This document shows, in pieces, positions 20,641-33,400 of a stretch of DNA of 64,000 nt; within the stretch, counting starts at the first letter, position 1; every line of letters starts with the position of its first letter. Below the pieces are notes generated by a model. It worked only from the letters and a program-made list of their open reading frames with translations. It had not been told where the DNA came from and did not search any database. The translations under genes and the position numbers were made by a program. Source of the stretch: Acestrorhynchus altus (taxonomy: Eukaryota > Chordata > Actinopteri > Characiformes > Acestrorhynchidae); contig CM067513.1 in assembly GCA_034509495.1 (NCBI GenBank), forward strand, positions 15,619,501-15,683,500, in the 5' to 3' direction.

Positions 20641-20964
20641 ATGAACTTTAGAATTTAAGTTTAATTAGAATGATTTCACATGTATGATGGCAGTGCAGTT
20701 GATTGGCCAAGATGTGTTTGATACCTGGTATGTTTCTTCAGATTAGAGCTGAACATACTAGACTAACACGGCTACCAACCTGAACTTAGTGTCTTGTTTA
20801 GTGCACTGGTGGTCCAGCTTGAAAGCATGTTGGGAATTATTGTTAATACTGATTGTATTGTGTTTTTTAGTTGTTAATGTAGCTTTATAGCATCTGATTT
20901 AGTTTCATATTTTTGTGTAAATGAGCAAAACAACGCTTTGAAAACTCTGACAACATGAAGTTAA

Positions 20965-21480
20965 TGTACATTTGAAGCATTTGGCTGATGCACTTATCCA
21001 GAGCAACTTAAAAAAGTGCTTTGCTGTTCGCTCAGGAAATATCCTTAGCTGGTTTGAAGAAGCTAGAGTCCAGAGATACTTCAAGCTTAGATGCTGCCAA
21101 AAACAAATGTTCAACATATTACATTTAATCACACAAGACAGTATAATCATAATCATTTAAAGAGTTAAATGCCTTTGAAAGAGATGGTCTCCAGTTGGCG
21201 TTTGAAGACAGCAAGTGAATCAGCTGTTTGCACCCCCAGGGGATGTTTATTCCTCCAGTTTGGTGCCAATACAGAAAAGAGTCTGGATGCTTGTCTTCCA
21301 TACATCTTCAGGTATGGCGAATCAAGCTGAGCTGTACATGATGCTCAAAGTGCTCTTGGTACAGATTGGGTTTTGACCATTCCCCTTAAGTATGAAGGGG
21401 CTGGTCCATTTTTGGCCATCATCAAGGTTTTGAATCAGGAAGCCAGTGAAGAGGACACAGAAGAGGAGTTACATTGTTGA
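20965..21480 (-). mobile_element. L2-like LINE 3' end, family 1 (minus strand)
   Basis: On the minus strand it encodes a decayed reading AKNGPAP, then MVK(T/x)Q, then RLFSVLAP.W, collinear with the plus-strand copy at 43829-44395. It ends with 'ataagtgcatcagccaaatgc...aaatgtacat', the tail type of this family. It is 5'-truncated with stops and changes. Confidence 0.6.
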
Positions 21481-21828
21481 ACTTGGGAACATAGATTAAC
21501 ACAATTCTGAAATGATTTGTTTTACTCTGCCTTCCATTCTGAGTTCAACATAGTATGCCCCTACAATCTTTTTCAGATAGACTTCTAATTATGTTAACCA
21601 AATTTTCTACCCATTTTTCTTGGTACTGCAGTGTTTTTAGAGGCAGAATCAATTATGAAATCTACCTTCTATAGTGAAATAATTGACCTTTTATCACTTA
21701 GAACTTGGCTCATAAAGATTAACTGCTGTGGAGAGTATTCAATGTCCTATAGTTCTTTGTAATGAACTCCCATGAGTTTATTAGTCACTGTGTTAGTACT
21801 TAGCTGCAGATGACCAAAATTACATGTA

Positions 21829-22968
21829 CAGTGCATCCAGAAAGTATTCACAGCGCTTGACTTTTTCCACTTTTTCATGTTATAGCCTATGTGCAAGTAT
21901 TAAATGTATTACATTCATTTTTTTGTTTGAAACCTTTGTAAATGTATTAAAAATGAAACACAAAATATAACATTTACAAAAAAAATTTACTCAGTTTGTT
22001 GAAGCACCTATCACAGCAATTACAACCTCAAGTCTTTTTGAGTATGAAGCTATAAGCACACCTGTTTTTAACCATTCTTGTTTGCAGAACCTCTCAAGCT
22101 CCATCAGATTGGATAAGGAGTGTGTGTCTGTGCTCAGTCATTTTTAGCTATCTCCATAGATTTTCAGTCTGGTTCAAGTCTGGGCTCTGGTTGGGCCATT
22201 AAAGGACACAGAGTTGTCCAGAAGCAACTCCTTTGTTATCTTGGCTGTGTGCTTCATTGTCCTGTTTGAATGTAAACCTTTATCCCAGTTTGAAGTCCAG
22301 AGCACTCTGGAGCAGGTTATCATCAAGGATGTCCCTGTACATTGCTGCAGTCATGTTTCCTTTGACCCTGAGTAGTCTCCCAGTTCCTGCTGCAGAAAAA
22401 ACATCCCCACAGCATGATGCTGCCACCACCATGCTTCACTTTAGGAATGGTATTGGTTAGGTGATGAGCAATGCCTACTTTCCTCCAAACATGCCACTTG
22501 GCACTGAAGCCAAAGAGTTGGGACTTTCAATGCAGGAGAATTTTTTCTGCTTCCTTCCCCAGATCAGTCTCTCAATACAATCCTGTCTCAGAGGTCTACA
22601 GACAATTCCTTAGACTTCATTGCTTGGTTGGTGCTCTGACATGCATAGTCTATTATATGACCTTATATAAACAGGTGTGTGTCTTTCCAAATCATGTCCA
22701 ATCAACTCAGGTTACCACAGGCATTCTCCAATCAAGCTGAAGAAACATCTGAAGCATGATCAGTAGAAACAAGATGCATCTGAGCTCAATTTTGAGTGTC
22801 ATGGCAAAGGGTGTGAATCCTTATGTATGTTATATTTTTGTCTTTTATTTTTAATACATTTGTGAGATTTCAAACAAACTTTTCTCACATTCTCACTCAT
22901 TTTGGAAGAAGGCTGTAACATAAAACGTGCAGAAAGTGAAATGCTGTGACTAATTTCCGGATGCATTG
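21829..22968 (-). mobile_element. Tc1-like transposon with visible TA target duplication
   Basis: Left end CAGTGCATCC follows TA at 21827-21828; right end GGATGCATTG precedes TA at 22969-22970, giving near-perfect terminal inverted repeats. Minus-strand sequence reads as a decayed Tc1 transposase (for example a stretch around 22270-22420 encoding KGNMTAAMYRDILDDNLLQS). Open frames are short and interrupted. At 1140 bp it is shorter than an intact fish Tc1 (about 1.6 kb), so it is internally deleted and inactive. Confidence 0.8.
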
Positions 22969-23689
22969 TATTTCTCTGAAGCAGTTTTTACAAACAAAGG
23001 ATCCAGTGCATGTTTACTGCTCTGACCAAGTGTACATGCTCAACCTGCATACAGATTGTGACTGATCAATGAGGGGGCGGGACTAATGATATTGGATTAC
23101 AGAGGAAAACAAGAGGAAAATTGTTCTTTGCTCAGTGTTCAAATTTCAGAATAAAAGTCTTAAGAAATGATCATACTAATACATACATAAATAACAATAA
23201 ATAAACAAATAAATAAATTGGGACCACTGTCAAGTATTTAGACACATTTTTATTATTTTAACTATACCTGTCAATCTAATAGTTACAAACAACTCAAAAA
23301 TACACGTGACTTTCAATTTCTAAATGAATTTCTGAGATGTAAAGCGTATTTTAGACATTATAAGCACAAACGCACAAACAGCACAATATATATAAGACAC
23401 AAAAAGCACAAACAACTATAGGTGCAATAATTATATTTATCAAAACCTGGCCAGATTCATACAAATATTTTCACATCTCAAACGAAGACTAATGGAGTAG
23501 CCTGGACTCTCCCAAAAAGAACATCTGACACATGTGATTAAATACTTTTCTAAAATTGTACAGTGAATATTGTCATTTTAACACCCTAAACCCATTTAAC
23601 AGGAACACAGGCAAAACACACCAGTAAGCCTGAGTGCACAGGCTTTCTTCATTATTCTCAGTGTGTGAGCGTTTACACGACTCGCCTAC

Positions 23690-24470
23690 AGCTCGGCTGG
23701 AGCTCGTGCACGCGCGCGCCGCCGGTCCTCTGCTGACCTCTGGTGTTGAGTGGCGCTACTGCACTCACAGTGGGCGACTTGGACTACTGCGGCTCCTCTA
23801 AGAGCGGACCTCGAGAGGAGCGATGATGGGGGAAGGCAAGGCCGTCGACGTGCTGGAGAAACGGCGGGCTGGGGTCGAGCAGCGCTAGGAAACAGGCTGG
23901 GACATGCCCGGAGTGCTTCTTTCTCCCGAAGCCGAGCCCGTTTATCCCTCTGTGAGCAGGCGCGGATGATGGTAGCGCAGCCTGCGTGATTTCCTGCTGG
24001 TAAGCAGACGGTTGCTTTACTGGATGCTTTAGAGGGTGCAGGGGGGGCGGCTGCATCCTCTCCCGCATCCACATCAGGAGGACATTCGTTTATCTGTACG
24101 TCTGCAGGGTCCTGTTGGGTTCAGGTGGAAAGTCCGGATCCAGATCCGTAGATCCGCTCCGGGATTTTGCCGACCGCCTGCGCCGCTGTGTGCGGTTACG
24201 CCGCAGCGGAGTCGCCCGCGCGGTCCGAAAGAAAGACTGGAGCGGATTTTCGGATCTGGACCGGGACGCTGTCTCTGCTGAAGCTGCGGTTCCACAGAGG
24301 TGGTGAGGTGCGGCTTTCTCCGGCCCCGCAGGCCGCTGACCGCAGGCTCCGGGTGCAGGTCAGCGAGGCGGTGACCAGGAGCCACGGCAGCGGTCACGCT
24401 GTACCGATCTCGGACTGTGATGCACAGCTCAGCTCGAGCAGCGCATGACATAATGCTGCGAGACGCTCAC
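23690..24470 (+). promoter_or_regulatory. dtnb: Probable dtnb CpG-island promoter and non-coding first exon
   Basis: The second CpG-dense stretch of the window, 3.6-4.4 kb upstream of the dtnb start-codon exon. That exon begins with an acceptor, so a 5' UTR exon must lie upstream. Candidate donors are gtaagc at 24000 and gtcagc at 24358. No coding exon fits; the open frames on both strands are typical CpG-island shadows. No dtnb-like peptide is encoded here. Confidence 0.6.
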
Positions 24471-25504
24471 GACCACAGCCGGAATCAACGTGTTCTAAAG
24501 ACGATTTACAACAAAAACACCGAGTTAGGCACGATTTAAAACACGGTGGTGGTAGTGCTGCTGCAGAGGACTGGTGATACACCGGCAGGTGATACTGTAA
24601 CAATCAGAATAGCGGTCGTAATAGTAATGACGTCATTATTCGTGAATTAATGAAGGGTGCACTGATCTGGTAACTTCAGGCTGGGGATGCAATCAAATCC
24701 TCATGCATCATTTTTAGAAAAATGGATTTAAACTGATTATGGATTACGACACCCACATGGATTAGTATTTCAGACACTTTCAGTGTTGAATGGTCAAATG
24801 GGGAATTTAATAGCCACAGTGTTTATTTAACACTGGTGAATTTGTGAAGGATTAGAGGCAGTGAAACGAATGAAATGCAGATATTGAAGTGCACTAGGCC
24901 AGCCTTGTTTACCTAAACATGCTCTTCTACTGTGGAATAAATACACCATGAAGTATTGCTTAAATCTGAACATCTGTCCAGCACCAGTGCCATGTATCTC
25001 TACTAGGATAGAGTGCAAGAGGACTGCAAGTGTTTGGTTGCAAAAGCATTGAAAACAATTTTATCCAAATTCTTCTGCATTATGAGTTGTTGCAAGTGAA
25101 CAATAGTGGCTACACACGATATTACAGTGATTATATGATTATTTTGCTATTATTAAAGGAAGGTGTCTTTATTATAGATGATGTCATAACAAATTAGAAA
25201 TGATACACAGTACTGGGCAATACTATAATAGTGTATTTTGGACACCTAAATACATTATTTAAATGCATTTATTTCAGCAATATGAGTAATAAGAGTGTAT
25301 TAAGAAGTGCCCTGCCAGATTAGAACCAATGCAGATAAACACAAATATAGTAAAAAGGAAAGAAAATTGATTTCAGATTTGTCATGCAAGTGGATTGGTC
25401 AATTGCATGACCAGTTCAGCTGATTTAATATCATTAGCACTGGTTTATCAAACCAGGTGTTGGGTCATGCTATAAATAAAGCAATTTTTGTTTAAATGTT
25501 ATTC

Positions 25505-25790
25505 CAATTTCCCCCCCAGTCCGGAAGTGCCAATTACCCAACCCCATTAGGACTCTCCCTTTATCACATAATGGTTTTGGCACTAGCAGGGTGAAGGCAA
25601 GTACATACCGACCAGCATTGCTGTAGGTGTGATGTGGGAAGAGAATGCCATCTACCCACCCAGAGAGAGCACAGCCAGTTTTCAGTCTGACTCTGGCTGC
25701 TGATAGCAAGCTTCATGACCCGGGATTTAAACCTGCAATCGTCAGATCATAGTGCTAGTCTATTAGACAGTTGAGCCACTGAGGGCCATA
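25505..25790 (-). mobile_element. tRNA-derived SINE, copy 2
   Basis: On the minus strand it starts 'ggccctcagtggctcaactgtcta' (A-box-like), followed by 'gattgcaggtttaaatcccggg' (B-box-like), then a body shared with 340-660. The opposite-orientation 3' part at 33410-33570 shares 'ccaaccccatta.gactctcc..tatcacata'. Confidence 0.65.
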
Positions 25791-26532
25791 AATGTATTTA
25801 TTGTAATATTACTGTTTCAGTTGTATCACAGTGAAGGTGAATACCATTGTATTGGCCCAACCCTATAACCAGAAACCCTGTTACCAAAATGACAGTAAAT
25901 GGAGAAGTGATACAGGTTTTCTGGAATGAACCAATGGCTTTGAGAAAGCACTTTCTAATGCTTGTCCATGACTCTGGGCTTTTCTCACTCATTGAAGGTC
26001 TACTGTGTGCTTCCTGCCTATCATCATAAACAGACCTTTTAGCAGCAGTTGTATCATCAGCCCACAGGATGCTGCTTTTGCACCAACTAATGGCAGATGG
26101 AATCATCATTTACACACTTGACAGGAACTCAAGTGCTCTTTTGTTACGACCAGAGGTTCAGAATAGCTGACCTTAATGAAACCCTCTATAGCACTGCATT
26201 ACTTACTAATATAAGGCAGACGTATGCTGGCCTTCTACCGTTTTGGCTCATAATATTTTCCTTTCACAGGGACTTTCTGATTTTGCTTCGCTTTAGCTGA
26301 GATCCAGCTCAACTGACAGGTGAGTAGCAGTTTTTGCATATCATATACACTTTATTATATTGCATGAAGACCCCACCAACAGACATGGTCCATTATTAGA
26401 ATTATATATCTCTCCATTAGACCCTGCACTGTCTTAATGGTAAGAAATTGTCCTCTACAATGTTTTTTCACATTTCCTGGAGGGACCCCAACTTTATATT
26501 AAGTAAAACATTGCCTTTGTAAATAAGGTAAA

Positions 26533-26745
26533 TACTAGTGCATCACAAAAAATAGAATATCACTAAAAATACATTCACGTTCAGCATTTCATTCAAAACT
26601 GTATCTGAAACTGTTATATTCATTTTTAATTACATGTAAAGGGACAAATTCCACACGTTTTGTGTTACATTTGATCAGTATGGCTTTTAGCCCATGAAAC
26701 TCCAGAAACCCAGAATTATTAGAATATTTCTTTTCAGTCAGGACA
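26533..26745. mobile_element. DNA-transposon fragment, family Q copy 2
   Basis: Begins 'actagtgcatcacaaaaaatagaatatcac' and has 'gatcagtatggcttttagcccatgaaa', homologous to 19262-19470. Confidence 0.5.
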
Positions 26746-28114
26746 GGGCTATATAAACAGAGCAGATATGAGCTGAGGTGATATCATTAATATCGAGTTT
26801 TTACATTTTTAGCTCCCTTGCTCTCAGCTCCTCCTCTACTCTGCTCCCCTCCACTCTCCACTCTCTCATGTTTTCACATACACAATATGGAAGGGGGAAT
26901 AAATGAAGATCCAATTATAATACCTTTAAATATAAAGGGATCTAATTTTTTTTACATTGTATTTTTCACATAATATATTGTTTCATATTTTGTATAATGG
27001 ATATATAATATATTGCCATTCAGCTAAAATTGGGATAAATGTTTTTCTGTCCATATCGCCCAGCCCTAATTTCAAATAATAAATTTTTGATTATTAATGA
27101 TCATTAATATTAAGTCATAATCAGACTTTAACTTCAAAATTAAGACTATCAACTTTAAAATTAAAGACTTGAAATATATGACATAATGGAGATACAATAT
27201 AAGACAGGTTGCCTATTTGAATCAAAGGACATGGGAAATGTACAGAAAGTTAACAGGTAGCCAAGGGTTAAAAATGAAGGGTTTTTGCTTCTACAGTATA
27301 GTTATCATTTTACACAGTGCTGTAGAACATTTTCTAAATGAAAATGAAATATAAATGGTTTAAAGTGATATATAGCATCTTAAAATGGAAACATTTGTGA
27401 TACTGCCCATTGGCTTCTACTCAGTGTGTTTGAAGAGAAATGCACACAGAGAAATGCACTGAAACTGCAAATACAGCAAAAATAGATTTAGTTTAAAATA
27501 GTCTGTTTATATATTTGCTTTCACCCCAAAACCAAGTATCTTCAAAACAGCAACTTTGCAGCATAAGGGAAAAACCTAATTTTGAATGGTTGTCAGTGTC
27601 ATTCTGGAGCATTGCTATTGGTCCATCCATCATGAAATTGGGAGACAATGTAAAGAACAACTGCCAGATAAGATACATAGAGAATAAATTATTATTATTT
27701 TTTTAAATGTTATTACACATATTGATATTACCCAGTATTTTACCAATCAAAACTTAAAAGAAACAGGCTCACAAGGATCATAAGTAATGATTATAGTTTG
27801 ATGGCAGCCGTTATAGCAACAGTAGCAGATAATTAGGGTTGATTTGAATTTCTACATAATTGGTGATGACAGGTGGGCAACGAGTCCAAGTCTGGTAGCC
27901 AGAATGTGGGCAGCCATGGGCAGGGGAGCCCAACATCCATCTCAAATGGGGTGGCAGAATGCATTTGAAAAGTTTAGTATTCAAACCTTTCCAATGCTGT
28001 AACCACAGACGAGCATGAAATAAAGCCTGCTTATTATTCTAGCTTTAGGATGCTTGAGTTGGTGGTGGAACAGGGGCTGTATTGATGATCATGATCTTGT
28101 GTGTGCTGTTCAGG

Positions 28115-28181
28115 ATGATTGAGGAGGGTAGCAAGAGCAGCAAGGCTACAGTGGAGAAGAGGCAGCTCTTCATGGAGATGA
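28115..28181 (+). CDS. dtnb: dtnb coding exon 1 (start codon)
   Basis: 67 coding nt. The acceptor ...tgttcag ends at 28113, then one G and the ATG. It encodes MIEEGSKSSKATVEKRQLFM and EM (human DTNB starts MIEESGNKRKT...EKRQLF). Donor gtgagt; phase 1. The base context upstream of -1 comes from an upstream non-coding exon. Confidence 0.9.
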
Positions 28182-29216
28182 GTGAGTTAATATACACTGT
28201 ACAGTGTTCTGTTTACACATGGCCACACACACAAACACAGAGGCAAAGGCTGTGCTAGTCCTTCCTCACTCACAGCCACAGGGTGAATGACTTCATAAAT
28301 CTGTGTCATTTGAAGGGAAAAATGAGGAATATATTGTTTAAATGCCAAAACCATTGAAGTGAAGCTAGGTATTGAATGGGTTAATGGTTAAATACAAATT
28401 CCATATGTTTTGAGTTTGAACTTGTGCATGGTTATTTTGATCAGGACTGACAGCAGACCTGAAAGACCTGCATAAATGAATATTGCATTTTACTTTCACC
28501 AGGAGCACAAAACTTTGATGTTATCCGGCTGTCAACATACAGAACGGCTTGCAAGCTGAGATTTGTACAGAAAAGATGCAATCGTAAGTCAGTCTTCTCT
28601 GTTTCTGTGCTCCTCTGTACTCTTGTCATCCTATGAAGGTTTGTTTTAGTTTAGGTAAATTAGCCTTTATGAGTCCTGACATGCCTCTGCTCAGTTTTAT
28701 TTCTGTGCTCCCTTCTCACAGTTCACCTGGTGGACGTGTGGAACATGATCGAGGCTTTTCGTGATAACGGTCTTAGCACATTGGACCACAATGCTGAGAT
28801 CAATGTGTCACGACTTGAAACCATCCTCTCCTCCATCTTCTACCAGCTGAACAAGCGCCTACCCACCACCCACCAGATTAATGTGGAGCAGTCCATCGGC
28901 CTGCTGCTCAACTTTATGGTGGCCACTTACGACAGGTGAGGACAGGGACTCTTTTTGCAACATGCTCTTGTCAGAGCATTTTAATTGGTCCATTATAACA
29001 CAGGACACATTAATAAGTATTAAATCTCTACGTTTTTATTTTACATCCTGCTTTGCTTTACTTTTCAACCTTTATTTTTTATGATTGCAGACCAATATGC
29101 AGCTTTAAGTGGGGATTCTCAGTTTATATACTCTCTGCATATACTTGTATACTCTCTTCATATATATATTTTATGCATATACTTGGAATAGCCCCAAGAT
29201 AATTATTTTCCTTATC

Positions 29217-29261
<45 letters not shown>

Positions 29262-30309
29262 GGTGGAATACAGAGAAATTCATTGTAATTGAAAGCATGT
29301 GTAGCTCATGAATACCTTAATTTTTAGTGAAAGTATTACTCAAAATATACTTGATGAGAATCCAATAGTACCTAAATTTAAGATGCTTAAATATTCTAAC
29401 TCTAAATAACTCACTGAAAAATATGTAAAACACCAAGAGATGTTGGAAAAAAATTTAACTTTTTATGTGTGAATGTAATGAGAAGTTGGCACATTTGGCA
29501 CACTCATGGTTGCCAAAGCTAGCATCCAAGCTGGTCCCCTAAATGCTTGATTAGTGATAAATCTGGGGACTTGTCAAGGAAGTACTCCAATCTGGCAGAG
29601 AAATTCCTGGAAACCACATTCTATGTGTGTTGGGGATCATTATCCTGCTGAAAAATGCTGGGTGAAATGAGAGGCAACACATGTACCCGCAGGATGTCCT
29701 GCCCATTGCTGAGTTGTTAGTGATCCTTGTGTCACTACTACGGGTACTATTTGCCCCGTAAAATATGTATGTGATTACCACACCAGTAGTTGATAGGGGC
29801 CTCCATACTCAAACCTGAATGTTGGAACCTGTTTTCATTGCTAAAGATGATGCGATATCAATCTGCAGCAGTATAGGTTTTTTGTTCATGAAGCCACATT
29901 ATGCACTTTGTCTCAATGTCTGTTGCATGGGCAAAATGTCTTCGACTGTGTTATAGAGGCATGTTTAGAAGTTAGCAATTACACTCCAAGCAGTACACTA
30001 CTTCTAAGCAGCTTCTGATAGCATTTTAATAGGGCAGTGGGGAAAGCACTTTTACACCGTCTAATGCCAGGACCTGTTGTCTAACTGCATGCTGGATATT
30101 ACAGCAATCTGACTTTGTGTATTAATTGTCAGTGAGAGCAAATTTAAATTATTCAACAGATTAAACTGATAGTCATTTATATATCTTGTCACTGTCACAG
30201 AAAAACCTCATATTTCCAACATCTGGCAACTGTCAAGTAAAGTAATTTAGAGTAGCACATCATGTCAAAAACTGAAAAATGAAAAATGAAAAGAAGGTTT
30301 TTGTATGAC

Positions 30310-30408
<99 letters not shown>

Positions 30409-33400
30409 TCCATAACTCAATCACACAAAGGAACTCAAAATCTTTGTACCAGAAAAAAACCTACCACAGTTTTTATGACTTTGTCAAAATTTCAGTGTGG
30501 GACAGTTTGTCACAATGTAATGAAAGAGTCAGAACCCATACTGATGTTAAAGTTAGGAGGGTTTAAAAAAACAAAATCACTGAGCTTTAGGTGAAAAATG
30601 GAGGAAAAGCTATGTTTGTAAAAACTCCCAGATACGTGTGGATGGGCAAGTTTCATTTATTATGAATTTGATTAGAGGCAGGTTTTCCAGATCCATAATA
30701 ATGCTGATCATAGAATTTCCAGTGATGATCCACCATTGGCATTGCAAATTACTCCAAGACTTGGTGTAATCCATGTCTGGGAATGCAGCCATAGAAGTTT
30801 TAATTGATTGGTACAAGAACAAAAGAGAAAAAAATCTCAGAACTTTATAAATTAATGAGGATTTTGAAAGTCTGGATGAGTAAAAAACTGTGAAATATAG
30901 GGAAGTATTTCAGTTCAGTTGTGCTTAAACATAACACAGGTCGTAAATAATACATACAGTAATAACGACTGACAGGGCTTTTGGCCAATGCCATGTCAAA
31001 GACAGGTGTCTGAAGCAGGAAAGTCCCAAATATGTGTCACATCACACCCATTAATCCTGATGATTAAATGAAAAATCACCTCGTCAGCTAATTACCAGAA
31101 TTTGTGTGTGTTCTGCAGCCATTCAAATATGGTGTCTGTCAAGGACCTAAGTTGTGCCCCTCTGGTTTAAATACTGAGGGTACTTGTTTAAAAGAGCAGC
31201 TTTTGTGCTGGGGAATCTTTGGAGGCTCCCGTTTCAAACTGATCTGTATTCAGTACAGCTCTCACACTGCACTCACACTGTTTCTACGTCAGCCAGTCTA
31301 TTATTCTCCTAACAGTGGAGAACAGGCCGAATTAGCTCTGTTTTCACATGACAACTTAAAGACTGCAGGCCAATTTTGCAGGAACAGATTAAGCTGAGTT
31401 CTGGACTAATTTACTTTGTTAAATGGGTTTGTCCACTCATGGCCATTCAAGACTGTAGTGACTTCTAGTGTAATAAACATTCTAGTGACTAATGTCTGTG
31501 TTTGTGTTGCAGTGAGGGCCATGGAAAGCTCACAGTCTTCTCTATGAAATCAATGCTGGCAACTATGTGTGGTGGAAAGATAGTTGACAAATTACGATGT
31601 AAGTAATTTAAACATATTTATGTGCATTATAAGGATGATGCACCAAACGACACCTTCCAGCAACGCCAAGTTCTGTACTACACTCTTTTTCTGGTAGAAA
31701 TTTGTATTTACATGCCATTTAGCACATTGTGTCTATAGCACTCTTTTTTACATACTGTGAAACTGTCAGTTCTTCTTATATTGTGTCAAATCTTATAATG
31801 AATGAACCAATGAGTTGGAATAAAATCTATGTTTATTAACATCCATTGAAAATTTAGAAGGCCAGTTTGGAGATAGTCGATTATTGCGATAAAGAATTAT
31901 CCACTTGTAAAATAATGTAATTTAAGGTTCTTTTAAGAAGTGGATGTGTTCAATACAAGTGCATGAAATCCATAATTATGGATTCTCTGTTGGGCGTAAA
32001 GCATGTTAGTTACACTTTGCTGCCCTCTTGTGTATTGCTATGAACTCAACCATTCCAGAATATTAGTCTGTGTGAAATTGAATGTCATACCTTATCCAAG
32101 CCTTTAAATCAAAAGGTTAGCTCAATACAGCAATCTGGCCCCTCTGTTAAGTGAATACAATTTTTTTTCCTCCTTTACATTTACAGTGGGGCCTCCTGTT
32201 ACACTAATTGAACACATGGCGGTGCTGGTTCATTTTAAGGACATGATTTAGTTTTCTTCAAAAACTAAAATCCATTAATGATCAAGTCTGATCTTTTACA
32301 TTTCTCCCTCTTCTCTCAGATATTTTCTCTCAGATATCAGACTCCAGTGGCACGATGGTGTTTGCTAAATTTGACCAATTTCTGAGGGAGGTTCTGAAGC
32401 TGCCTACGGCTGTGTTCGAGGGCCCCTCATTTGGCTACACAGAGCACTCAGTGAGAACGTGTTTTCCTCAGCAGGTTAGCAACCTCCCCCTTTCCCAAGC
32501 CGCTCTTCTTGTCAGCTATGTAACCCTCCTCACACTGTCTTGATTGTCTCTCACCTGTTCTTTGCCAGAAGAAGATATTGCTGAACACCTTCCTGGACGT
32601 GATGATGGCGGACCCTCCCCCACAGTGCCTCGTTTGGCTACCTCTCATGCACCGACTGGCCAACGTAGAGAACGGTACGTGCTGAGAGCACAGTGCCTGG
32701 CCGGCTTGTTTACTAGCCACCTGCTGCTTCTGAACATACGGCCCTGGATAGGCTCTTATGACGGCCTTAAACTCACTGAAAACCAGATGAAATATATATG
32801 TTTACAAAAGTCACATTGACCCAGTAAAATCTTGGCAATAGGGTGAATGTAAGGCAAGTGGGACATTTAAGCTTGATTCTCCATGATTTGAAGGGTATTC
32901 ATATTATTCATATTATGAATGCTACAAATTATATATATAAAAAAAAAAAAAAATAAAAAATAAAAAAATATATATAATTCAGTAGCTGTTTGTGAACAAT
33001 TCGGCTGTAAGCTAAATCTGTGCAAATGTAATAACCTGGAAAATGAGCAGAGATAATTCCAGTGATCAGTCGTGGAAAATTAACACAAGCATATTTCCCA
33101 CTGAAGTACATAAATACTGAAGTACAGAAATTCTGTATTGACATAAATACAGAATTAAAATATGTTTTATTTTCCCCATGTTAGTTTGTGCCAGGTTCTC
33201 CCATGTATACACCAGTAATCAAAAATCAGATCTGCAGGGGCTCTATGTTTGTCATGTGACTTTTTTTGTGAAGAGATAAAACTGTAAATCAATGTTTGGT
33301 TCAATGTTTGGTTGAAAAATAATTAAACGTATGCCTACTAATATATTAGGAATTTAACATGTTACATGTGGAAGTTTAGTACGAAAAATGCTTAAAAATC

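Larger units (their letters stand above)
18641..23680. other. asxl2-dtnb intergenic region
   Basis: About 5 kb, mostly old mobile elements: a DNA-transposon fragment at 19262-19470, a LINE tail at 20490-20640, a LINE 3' end at 20965-21480 and a Tc1-like element at 21829-22968. No gene is visible. The T/C-rich 20000-20470 part gives low-complexity frames only. Confidence 0.6.
24471..28113 (+). other. dtnb 5' intron
   Basis: Between the CpG region and the start-codon exon. It contains a SINE (25505-25790) and a family Q fragment (26533-26745). The rest is AT-rich, apparently unique sequence. Confidence 0.5.
28936..31512 (+). other. dtnb intron 3
   Basis: 2.6 kb with a (TAA)n tract at 29217-29260, a DNA-transposon relic at about 29480-29960, and a long (TA)n at 30313-30404. 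Elsewhere it is unique AT-rich sequence. Confidence 0.6.

Noticed and set aside
23686..24451. Several 60-128-residue open frames on both strands in the 23.7-24.5 kb CpG region
   Set aside because: Low stop density is expected from GC-rich sequence. None resembles a known protein or joins to dtnb in frame.
30286..30594. 102-residue Tyr-Ile-rich frame
   Set aside because: Translation of a (TA)n microsatellite.
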